A DNA stretch of 64,000 bases, taken from assembly GCA_964560135.1 (NCBI GenBank), contig CAZLKN010000001.1, forward strand, positions 169,400 through 233,399. Reading direction: 5' to 3'. The notes under the pieces were generated by a model, which saw nothing but the letters and a program-made list of their open reading frames with translations, was not told the DNA's origin and did not search any database. This document shows, in pieces, positions 35,398-42,455 of this stretch (position 1 is the first letter of the stretch; each line of letters opens with the position of its first letter). The stretch is from CAZLKN01 sp964560135 (GTDB lineage: Bacteria; Actinomycetota; JAICYB01). The position numbers and the translations under genes were made by a program.

Positions 35398-36558
35398 CTA
35401 CCGTGAGCCCAGTGCGGAGTAGGCGGCCTCCACGAGCGCCAGCCTGCGGGGGTCCTCGCCGTCGTGGTTCTGCATCCGGTTCGTCACGTAGGCGAAGGAA
35501 AGTCCCGCCTCCGGGTGGGCGAACGCCAGCGAACCGCCGGCCCCGGAATGGCCGAAGGCCCCCTCGGGCGTGGCGTGGCCGGGGAGTGCGAGCTGGAAGC
35601 CGAGCCCGAAGTGCGACTCGGCCCCCATCACCTCGTCGATACCCCGGGCGGCCGTGCGCCGGGCCCGATCGACGGTGCCGGGTCGCAGGAGCCGGATCCC
35701 GTCCACCTCACCGATCAGGGCGGCGTACAACCGGGCGAGGGCGCGTGCGGTGCCGATCCCGTTGGCTCCCGGGATCTCGGCGGCGTGCACGGCGGGGTTG
35801 TTGTAGGCCTCGCCGGGAGCGAGACCGGCGGCGGGCAGCAGCGCCCGGCTCGCGAGCGAACCCGGGTCGAGGAAGCGCTCGAGCACACGCCGTCGCTCTG
35901 CCCCCACCGACTCGAGGTCCACGGGGTCCGGCGTGATCAGGGGAGCGACGCGTGGCTCCCGGTCCGGAGGCAGGCCGATCCACAGATCGAGGGACAGTGG
36001 TCCGGCGACCTCCTCCGCCAGGAACCGTCCCGGTGTGCGGCCCGTGACCCGCCGCAGGGTCTCACCGACGAGCCACCCGTAGGTGAGAGCGTGGTATCCG
36101 CTCCGGCTCCCCGGCTCCCAGCACGGCGTCTGCGCCTCGAGGGCCTCGACCACGGGCTCCCACGCGAGTGCCTCCTCCAGGTTCGGGTCGCGGTCGATCA
36201 CCGGCAGCCCCGCCTGGTGGGAGAGCAGGTGGCGTACCGGGATCGCCTCCTTGCCGTTCTCCGCGAAGCCCGGCCAGTACGTGGCCACCGGCGCGTCGAC
36301 GTCGAGCTCCCCCCGCTCGACGGCCATGAGCGCACACACCGCCACGATGCCCTTAGTGACCGAGAAGAAGAGCTGGAGCGTGTCCTGCTCCCAGTCGCGC
36401 TCCGTGGTCGGATCCGCCGAGCCGCCCCAGACGTCCACCACCGGACGGCCGTCCACGTAGACGCAGACGGCGGCCCCCACCTCCCCGCGCGCGGCGAGAT
36501 TCTCCTCGAAGGCATCGCGGACGCCCTGCCATCCCGGCTCCACCCTGCCCTGGGTCAT
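35398..36558 (-). CDS. Serine hydrolase of the class C beta-lactamase family
   Basis: A 386-residue soluble protein of the beta-lactamase/esterase (PF00144) fold. SVTK supplies the nucleophilic Ser and Lys. The second motif appears as YHALTYGW, where the usual Asn is replaced by Ala-Leu, as in EstB-type esterases. HSGAGGSLAF stands for the third motif. No signal peptide is seen, so an esterase or peptidase is likelier than a true beta-lactamase. Its ATG overlaps the stop of the DUF3500 gene by 4 bases. Confidence 0.82.
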   Translation of the reverse strand: MTQGRVEPGWQGVRDAFEENLAARGEVGAAVCVYVDGRPVVDVWGGSADPTTERDWEQDTLQLFFSVTKGIVAVCALMAVERGELDVDAPVATYWPGFAENGKEAIPVRHLLSHQAGLPVIDRDPNLEEALAWEPVVEALEAQTPCWEPGSRSGYHALTYGWLVGETLRRVTGRTPGRFLAEEVAGPLSLDLWIGLPPDREPRVAPLITPDPVDLESVGAERRRVLERFLDPGSLASRALLPAAGLAPGEAYNNPAVHAAEIPGANGIGTARALARLYAALIGEVDGIRLLRPGTVDRARRTAARGIDEVMGAESHFGLGFQLALPGHATPEGAFGHSGAGGSLAFAHPEAGLSFAYVTNRMQNHDGEDPRRLALVEAAYSALGSR

Positions 36559-37559
36559 CCGCCCGCCTCCGCGGACAGCGTTGCCGAACCCAGGTCGTCG
36601 GCCGGATCCCGCAGCACCGTGTGGATGTGGTTGGCGTCGTTCTGCGTGTTGTCGTACTCGATCCACAGCCGGGCCCCCTGGAGACGGTAGTAGTGGGGCC
36701 GGCCGCGGCCCTCCTCACCCGCCCACGCGAAGTGGACGGCGCCGGCCCCCGCCGCCCCGAGGCGACTCCGCGCCCGCGCTGCGAGATCCTGCGGCAGGCG
36801 GTCGACGTGGATCGCGACCAGCTCCTCGAGCAGGGCCCGCTGACCTCCGTCCATCGCCGCCGCCGGCAGTCCCCGGGGCTCGGGGGAGTAGGCGGTGGCC
36901 GCGTCCATGTCACCGAGTCGGGACCGCGACTCCTCCGGAACGCCGTCGTCGATGCGCTGGGCGTTCGCCGTGACGATGTCGGCGGGCGCGTGCGGGCTCA
37001 GGACGGCGGTCCGGCGCTGGTCGCCGTCGAGGCAGGCCAACAGCTCGCGGGCGACGTCCTCTTCTTCGGCGAGGACACGGAGGACGGCGCGTCCGGCGCG
37101 GCGCAGGGATGCGGGGTTGGTGCCGAGGAACACCGGCGTGGGCGACACTTCGGTGCCGCGGACGGTGTAGTTGACCGATACGTGGTGGCCTTCGAACCGC
37201 CACCCCCACGCGTCCGCAGCGGGATCGCCGAAGACGCTGAGATGGTACAGGCCCGGGTCCCGCCCGAGGGCGCGTCCCTCGAGAACGTCCAGGACCTCCT
37301 CCAGCGCCACGATGAGCACGGCCTTGCCGTAGGCGTGGAGGCTCAGCCCCGTCCGGAGCAGGTCGTGGGCGAGCCTCCGCTGGAGGTGATCCATCGCGTG
37401 CAGAGCGAGACCGGCTCGCTCGCGGGGAACGTAGTCCCAGTCGAGCCGGACGGGATCGTCGAGGCCGTACATCGCCTCCCGCCGCCCGCCGTCGGGGAGC
37501 GCGGCAAGGAACTCGCGGGCCGCCTCCCGCATCGCCGTTACGGAATCCGCCGTAGCCAT
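36555..37559 (-). CDS. DUF3500 family protein
   Basis: A 334-residue protein. The family blocks WRFEGHHVSVNYTV, TPVFLGTNPA and the C-terminal IEYDNTQNDANHIHTVLRDP are clear. DUF3500 proteins have no settled function; the conserved His, Asp and Asn cluster at the C-terminus suggests a metal or catalytic site. No ribosome-binding site precedes the ATG, but TAGATT lies six bases upstream, fitting a leaderless message. Confidence 0.85.
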   Translation of the reverse strand: MATADSVTAMREAAREFLAALPDGGRREAMYGLDDPVRLDWDYVPRERAGLALHAMDHLQRRLAHDLLRTGLSLHAYGKAVLIVALEEVLDVLEGRALGRDPGLYHLSVFGDPAADAWGWRFEGHHVSVNYTVRGTEVSPTPVFLGTNPASLRRAGRAVLRVLAEEEDVARELLACLDGDQRRTAVLSPHAPADIVTANAQRIDDGVPEESRSRLGDMDAATAYSPEPRGLPAAAMDGGQRALLEELVAIHVDRLPQDLAARARSRLGAAGAGAVHFAWAGEEGRGRPHYYRLQGARLWIEYDNTQNDANHIHTVLRDPADDLGSATLSAEAGG

Positions 37560-37565
37560 GGAAGG

Positions 37566-37571
37566 AATCTA
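37566..37571 (-). promoter_or_regulatory. -10 box of a likely leaderless gene
   Basis: TAGATT on the minus strand, six bases before the ATG of the DUF3500 gene, with no Shine-Dalgarno sequence in between. Confidence 0.4.
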
Positions 37572-37589
37572 AACGAACACCGACGAGCG

Positions 37590-37617
37590 GCGGGGGCCGG
37601 GGTGACCCGGCCCCCGC
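37590..37617 (-). terminator. Terminator hairpin of the sigma/partner operon
   Basis: GGGGGCCGGG (37592-37601), loop GTGA, CCCGGCCCCC (37606-37615), extended by two further pairs on each side. It separates the sigma-factor operon from the DUF3500 operon on the same strand. Confidence 0.7.
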
Positions 37618-37654
37618 TCCACCGAGGGAGTGGTGGGATGCGCTCTGGGAAACG

Positions 37655-38650
37655 TCAGGACGCCGTCACGCGGATCGGCGGGGTGAACATCCGCCAATCG
37701 TCGCCGCGGTGGTGGTAGGTGGGACGGCTCGGCGGCGGCGCCTTGTCCGCGGTGTCGTCCGACGAGTCGTCGACGCCGAACAGCGACCGCGACGGTTTGG
37801 TCGTGGGCTTCGGGGTGTCGGCCGGTTCGTCGCGGGCGACGCGGCGGTGGCATTGGCAGTGCCCGAGGATCGCCCACTCGCCGCCCTCGGGCAGGAAGAG
37901 CAGCGCGTCCTCGGTGAGCGACTCGTTCGGCTCGAGGACGAAGAAGCTCGGCTCCCGCTGCTCGCGGGTCCGCGGGTCGTCCCCAGGCCCGGCGCAGTTC
38001 CAGACCTTGGCCTCGCCGGGGTGGCGTGCGGTCGACGGGTCGTCGAACTCGGACGGATCCTTCGTCCGGTTCTCGGCCCGGTAGCCGGCGACCGTGAGCG
38101 CACACCCGTCGGGGGCGTAGATCCCGACCGGGCGGTCGCCGATGTTCGTGAGCGTCATCGTCACCCGATGCGGTTCGGACACCGGGATCTGGTTCGTGTA
38201 GGTCTCGGTTTCCATCCGCAGATGGGGATCCTTCACGTAGGCGGTGTGCGACGACGTGTAGCCCCACTCCACGTCGCCGTGGCGGCGCACCGGAGGGGTG
38301 GGTTCCGGCTCGCTCGACGAGCCGTCCGCGGGCGGCGAGGTGGACTCCACCGTCGTGGCCGGCATCTCGTCGTCGGTGGATGTCGCCGGAGCGGTCCGGG
38401 CCGGAGCCGGCTGCTCGGACGCGGCATCCCGGTCCGGAGCGGTGGTGCGCACGGCAGCGAGCGCTCCCCCGGCCACCAGGACCGCCGCAGCGGCCAGGAC
38501 GGTGGGCCGGGTCACGAACCGGCGCCACCGGCGGCGCGGCGCGAGCTCGTCGCCGCGGACGGCGGTCATCACACGATCCGTGAAGCCGTCGTCGTCGGGC
38601 TCGGGCTCGCGACCCCTCCTCAGCAACGCGTCGAGACGGTCATCGAGCAT
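37655..38650 (-). CDS. Membrane partner of an ECF sigma factor, possible anti-sigma
   Basis: A 331-residue protein overlapping the sigma gene by 11 bases. A short cytoplasmic N-terminus (residues 1-45, LDDRLDALLRRGREPEPDDD) precedes one membrane span (about 50-68), a Ser/Thr/Pro-rich linker and an extracytoplasmic domain of about 200 residues with paired Cys and a GHCQCHR motif. Gene order and topology fit an anti-sigma factor. The HxxxCxxC zinc motif of the usual anti-sigma domain is absent, so this is inferred from context only. Confidence 0.6.
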   Translation of the reverse strand: MLDDRLDALLRRGREPEPDDDGFTDRVMTAVRGDELAPRRRWRRFVTRPTVLAAAAVLVAGGALAAVRTTAPDRDAASEQPAPARTAPATSTDDEMPATTVESTSPPADGSSSEPEPTPPVRRHGDVEWGYTSSHTAYVKDPHLRMETETYTNQIPVSEPHRVTMTLTNIGDRPVGIYAPDGCALTVAGYRAENRTKDPSEFDDPSTARHPGEAKVWNCAGPGDDPRTREQREPSFFVLEPNESLTEDALLFLPEGGEWAILGHCQCHRRVARDEPADTPKPTTKPSRSLFGVDDSSDDTADKAPPPSRPTYHHRGDDWRMFTPPIRVTAS

Positions 38651-39224
38651 CCTCTTCACCTCCGAATAGATAGGGCGCGAGACGGTCGGCGAGCACACGC
38701 CGGGCCTCGTGCAGGCGCGAGCGAACGGTGCCGAGGGGGCAGCCCGCAGCCTCCGCCACCTCGTCATAGGTCAGACCGGACTCCCGGAGCAGGAACGTCG
38801 AGCGGTACGGCTCGTCGAGCGCGTCGACGGCCTCCCGCACGACCCGCCGGAGCTCAGCCTCCTCGTGCGGGTCGGTGGTGGCGGCCGGGATCTCCTCCAC
38901 CGGGGTGGGGACGCGCACCTCCTTGCGCAGCAACTCGATGCAGGTGTTCCGCGCGATCGTGAACGACCAGGCGACGAACCGGCCGGAAGACTCGTAGCGG
39001 GGCAGGCCCCGCCAGATCCGGAAGAAGATCTCCTGGGCGGCGTCGTCGCCGAGTCCCCGATCGCGCATCATGCGGCGGGCGAAGGACCGCATCGGACCCT
39101 GGAGCGTCCTCACGATCGTCTCGAACGCGTCCACGTCGCCCCCGCGGGCCTGCTCGACAACGGGGTCGAGAGCCTCGGGGTCCAGCCGTGTCGGCATCGT
39201 CCGTTCGTCCACCGCGTACACCAT
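38640..39224 (-). CDS. ECF-type RNA polymerase sigma factor
   Basis: A 194-residue sigma-70 family protein with only regions 2 and 4. Region 2 contains FARRMMRDRGLGDDAAQEIFFRIWRGL (read in two parts: RMMRDRGLGDDAAQEIF, then FRIWRGL) and WSFTIARNTCIELLR; region 4 contains LTYDEVAEAAGCPLGTVRSR, the promoter -35-binding helix-turn-helix. AGGGAGG sits just before the ATG at 39224. A sequence resembling an ECF promoter (CGAAC-N17-CGTA) lies upstream. The overlapping membrane gene downstream probably controls it. Confidence 0.9.
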   Translation of the reverse strand: MVYAVDERTMPTRLDPEALDPVVEQARGGDVDAFETIVRTLQGPMRSFARRMMRDRGLGDDAAQEIFFRIWRGLPRYESSGRFVAWSFTIARNTCIELLRKEVRVPTPVEEIPAATTDPHEEAELRRVVREAVDALDEPYRSTFLLRESGLTYDEVAEAAGCPLGTVRSRLHEARRVLADRLAPYLFGGEEDAR

Positions 39225-39254
39225 CGCCTCCCTGGGGTCCGGTCACCAAGGCAC

Positions 39255-39280
39255 TACGAGCCCGGCCCCCGGGAAGTTCG
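39255..39280 (-). promoter_or_regulatory. Possible ECF-type promoter of the sigma gene
   Basis: On the minus strand CGAAC (39280-39276) and CGTA (39258-39255) are 17 bases apart, close to the GGAAC/CGTT pattern seen at 60733 and 62860. It might be self-activated. Confidence 0.3.
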
Positions 39281-39283
39281 CGG

Positions 39284-40090
39284 CTACTCGGGATCCGTCC
39301 GCTTCGCCCGGGTCGTCCCGGTAGAGCGCCCACGACGGCCGGGTGTGGCCTTCTTCGCCTGCGCCCTCTTCTTCGTGGCGGTCTTCTTCTTTCCCGGGGT
39401 TGCCTTCTCGGGGTGGGGTTCGTCCTCGATGAGGCCGTCTCGCATGTGCACGGTCCGGTCGGCCAGCGCGGCGAGCTCGACGTTGTGGGTGACCACCACG
39501 AGGGCCTTGCCTACCTCACACAACGAGCGGAGGAGCTGGTGGATGTCGGCCGCCGTCTCCGAATCCAGCTCCCCGGTGGGTTCGTCGGCCAGCAGCAGCG
39601 GCGGATCCAGCACCAGGGCGCGGGCCACGGCCACGCGCTGCTGCTCGCCACCGGACAGCTCCGTGGGCTTGTGGCGGCGGCGCGCCCCCAGTCCGACGCT
39701 TTCCAGGAGCTTCATCGGATCACGTCGCGGGCTCCGGGCATCGGTGTACCGCAATGGCATCGCCACGTTCTCCTCGGCTGTGAGGTGCGGCAGCAGGTTG
39801 AAGGCCTGGAAGATGAAGCCGATGTGCAACCGCCGGAGCCGGGCCCGGTGCGGTTCGGGGAGCCGGGAGGTCGCATCGCCGCGGAGCAGTACCTCGCCGG
39901 TGTCCGGATGGTCGAGGAGGCCCGCCATGTTCAACAGGGTGGTCTTCCCCGAGCCGGACGGGCCGACGATCGCGACGAACTCGCCCGCGTCCACCTCCAG
40001 GTCCACGCCGCGCAGGGCGGGGACGTCGATGCTGCGGCCGAGGTGGTAGGTGCGCTTCACCCCCCGGAGCGCGAGGACGGAGGAGGTCAT
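39284..40090 (-). CDS. MacB/LolD-type ABC ATPase with basic C-terminal tail
   Basis: A 268-residue ATPase. Walker A is GPSGSGKTT, the signature LSGGEQQRVAVARAL, and Walker B LLADEPTGELD. It matches the LolD/MacB/FtsE group, paired with the FtsX-like permease upstream (ATGA overlap). After about residue 226 the ATPase domain ends and a tail of some 40 residues, mostly Lys, Arg, Ala and Thr (ATPGKKKTATKKRAQAKKAT), follows. It resembles a histone-H1-like tail and is not part of the family. Confidence 0.85.
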   Translation of the reverse strand: MTSSVLALRGVKRTYHLGRSIDVPALRGVDLEVDAGEFVAIVGPSGSGKTTLLNMAGLLDHPDTGEVLLRGDATSRLPEPHRARLRRLHIGFIFQAFNLLPHLTAEENVAMPLRYTDARSPRRDPMKLLESVGLGARRRHKPTELSGGEQQRVAVARALVLDPPLLLADEPTGELDSETAADIHQLLRSLCEVGKALVVVTHNVELAALADRTVHMRDGLIEDEPHPEKATPGKKKTATKKRAQAKKATPGRRGRSTGTTRAKRTDPE

Positions 40091-41310
40091 CCGACCGTCC
40101 GCAGCGCTCGGACGGGGTCGATGCGCGCGGCCCGCCGCGCGGGCAGGAACCCGGCCCCCACACCGATCACGACCGACAGCAGGAAGACGAACGCGGCGAG
40201 GCGGGGCGTGACGGTGAACGCGATCACGCCCTCGTCCCGCGAGGTGGCGTTCAAGGCCTGGGTGAACAGCCAGCCCGTCAATCCCCCGAGGATCCCTCCG
40301 GCGAACGAGAGGATCGCCGCCTCGGACAAGAACTCCCGAAGGATGTCCCGGGACGAGGCACCGATGGCCTTCTTGATCCCAATCTCCCGGGTGCGTTCGG
40401 TCACCGAGAACACCATCGTGTTGATGATCGCCACACCCCCGACGAGGAAAGCCACGAGGGCCGACCCGAGGATGATCGCGTTCCAGATCGCCGTGAGCTG
40501 ACGGAGCTGCTGAGCCGATGTCTCCGGCGGGAACACCAGGGCCCGGTCGGACAGCGCCCGGATCTCGTCGGCGACGACGTCCGCGTCGCCGTCTTCGGCG
40601 AGGTACACGGAGAACTCGTCCGCGATCCGGTCCACCTCGAGAAAGGGGTCGGCGTCGCGGGCGATGTCGCGGGTGTCCTCGATCGACGCCGACGCGAAGT
40701 CGTCCACCGGGGTGCCGGTGGCCCGGCCGACGCCCACGACCTCGAATTCCTTGTCGCGGATCAGGACCACGTCGTCGGGCCGGGCCGGACGCCCCCCGAT
40801 GTCGAGGTCGCGCGCGAGGCTCGCACCGAGGACGATCTTCCATCGGTCGTCGGGCTCCAGCGCGCGGCCCGACGCGAGCTGGAGATCGCCCTGGGGAGAC
40901 CGCAGCGCGCGCTCGATGTCGACACCGAAGATCTGTTTCGGGGGGCCGAACTGGGCGTCCATCTCCTCTTCGAAGAGCACCGTGACGCGGGGCACCACGA
41001 CCTCGACGCCCTCGATCGCCTCGAGTTGTGGCAGCAGATCGATCGGGAGATGGCCGGCGGAGAAGAAAACGGTGGACCCCTTGGGCCGGACGAGGATCTG
41101 CTCCTCCAGAAAGTCCCGCAGGGAGCTGATGGAGCCGTTGAAGTTCTCGGCCAGCGAGCCCATGACGGTGAGCGCGAAGGCTCCCAGCGCGATGCCCGCC
41201 AGCGTGAGGAAGCTGCGGAGCTTACGCCGCCGCAGGTTGCGTCCGACCTCGCTGAACAACGTGGGCCGGCGCGCCTTCGGCGTCTGGGCGGGTTTCGTCT
41301 GGGCGCTCAT
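40087..41310 (-). CDS. MacB/FtsX-type ABC permease
   Basis: A 407-residue permease. The N-terminal membrane segment (about 33-53, FLTLAGIALGAFALTVMG) is followed by a MacB periplasmic core domain (about 55-270) and three membrane segments with the FtsX motif MVFSVTERTREIGIKKAIGA. Such pairs act as mechanotransmission exporters or lipoprotein extractors; the cargo is unknown. The ATG at 41310 was chosen because longer forms lack a ribosome-binding site. The ATPase begins within its stop codon. Confidence 0.85.
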   Translation of the reverse strand: MSAQTKPAQTPKARRPTLFSEVGRNLRRRKLRSFLTLAGIALGAFALTVMGSLAENFNGSISSLRDFLEEQILVRPKGSTVFFSAGHLPIDLLPQLEAIEGVEVVVPRVTVLFEEEMDAQFGPPKQIFGVDIERALRSPQGDLQLASGRALEPDDRWKIVLGASLARDLDIGGRPARPDDVVLIRDKEFEVVGVGRATGTPVDDFASASIEDTRDIARDADPFLEVDRIADEFSVYLAEDGDADVVADEIRALSDRALVFPPETSAQQLRQLTAIWNAIILGSALVAFLVGGVAIINTMVFSVTERTREIGIKKAIGASSRDILREFLSEAAILSFAGGILGGLTGWLFTQALNATSRDEGVIAFTVTPRLAAFVFLLSVVIGVGAGFLPARRAARIDPVRALRTVG

Positions 41311-41465
41311 GGTGGGATCGCTCGCATCTTGACGAAAGCCCGCCCGGCCCCGCAATCGGGGGGCCCGGTGTGCCGGGCATGCCAAGGACGGTGTCCGGGA
41401 TGTCGGTGTCGCGTGGTTGGATGCGGACCCTTCCCCTGTGTGCGCCTTGACGAGGGGAGGGCGGT

Positions 41466-42390
41466 GTGGGGCCGAGAGGGTTCGATGCTCGGATCGCCCG
41501 CCGTGCGCGCGTCCAGCACGGTGTCTTCTCCCGGTCGCAGGCGGCCAAGGCGGGAGCCTCCCCGAGCATGCTCTCGGACCGCGTCCGGAAGGGTGAGCTG
41601 GTGCGGATGCACCGCGAGGTCTACGGGCTGGCTGGTGCGCCGCAGACCTGGCTCGCGGAGGTGATGGGCGCCTGCCTGGCGGTGGGTTCCGGGGCCGCCG
41701 CCGCGGGTCGGACGGCCGCCAGGATCTGGGGATTCGGTGAGTTCGCGGAGGGACCGGCGGATCTGGTCGTGGACCGCGCGCGAGTGGTCAGGCGTCCCGG
41801 AGTGCGGGTTCGCCGGGCCCGGGATCTGCTCCCACGCGACCGCACCCGCAAGGGCCCGATCCCGGTGACCAGCGTGCCGCGCACGCTGCTCGACCTGGCC
41901 GCCGAGGTGTCCGCCGACGAGCTGGAGGAGCTCGTGGAGGACGCTCTCCGCCGGCGGCTGACCACCGTCGCCGCGCTGCGGAAACGGGTCGAGACCGCAG
42001 GTCGCGGGTGCCGTGGCGTCGCCATCCTGCGCCGGATCCTCGATGTCCGGGGAACCGCTCCGGCCACCGAAAGCATCCTGGAGACCCAGCTCCTCCAACT
42101 GCTGCGCCGCGCTCCCGGAGCCGGTCCGCCAGCATCCCGTCCGCCTGCCGGACCGGGTGGTGAGGATCGATCTTTCCTACCCGCAGGTCAAGGTCATGCT
42201 CGAGTCGGACGGCTTCACGTGGCACGAGATGAGTCGCCGGGCCTGGGAGCGGGATCTCGACCGCCAGAACGAGCTCGTGGAGCTCGGGTGGCAGCCCCTG
42301 CGGATCACGAAGACCGATATCCGGACCCGGCCCGCGCGCACGGCGGAGCGGGTGAGCAACCTGCTCGCCGCGCGGGGCTACCGCTGGTAA
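41466..42390 (+). pseudogene. AbiEi-like antitoxin / DUF559 nuclease-like gene with a frameshift
   Basis: The first 215 or so codons (GTG start, GAGGGGAGG upstream) read as a type IV antitoxin AbiEi-like protein: an N-terminal winged helix (GVFSRSQAAKAGASPSMLSD) and a VTSVPRTLLDLAAEVSADEL block. Near 42100-42130 the frame must shift by one to continue into a DUF559/Vsr-like nuclease domain (RIDLSYPQVKVMLESDGFTW, then RDLDRQNELVELGWQPLRIT). Two bases appear to be lost just before LPEPVRQHPVRLP. No toxin partner adjoins. It may be a decayed gene or a sequencing error. Confidence 0.65.
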
Positions 42391-42395
42391 CCCTG

Positions 42396-42442
42396 TTCTG
42401 GGTGCGCTCGTTGGGGCAAAAGCCCAGGGAACGCACCCAGAA
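42396..42442. terminator. Inverted repeat between convergent genes
   Basis: TTCTGGGTGCG (42396-42406) pairs perfectly with CGCACCCAGAA (42432-42442) across a 25-base loop, between the AbiEi-like gene and lon. A bidirectional terminator is likely. Confidence 0.5.
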
Positions 42443-42455
42443 ACGAGGTGGGCCC

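Noticed and set aside
35398..36558. Beta-lactamase resistance gene
   Set aside because: No signal peptide and an altered second motif; an esterase/peptidase of the same fold is more likely.
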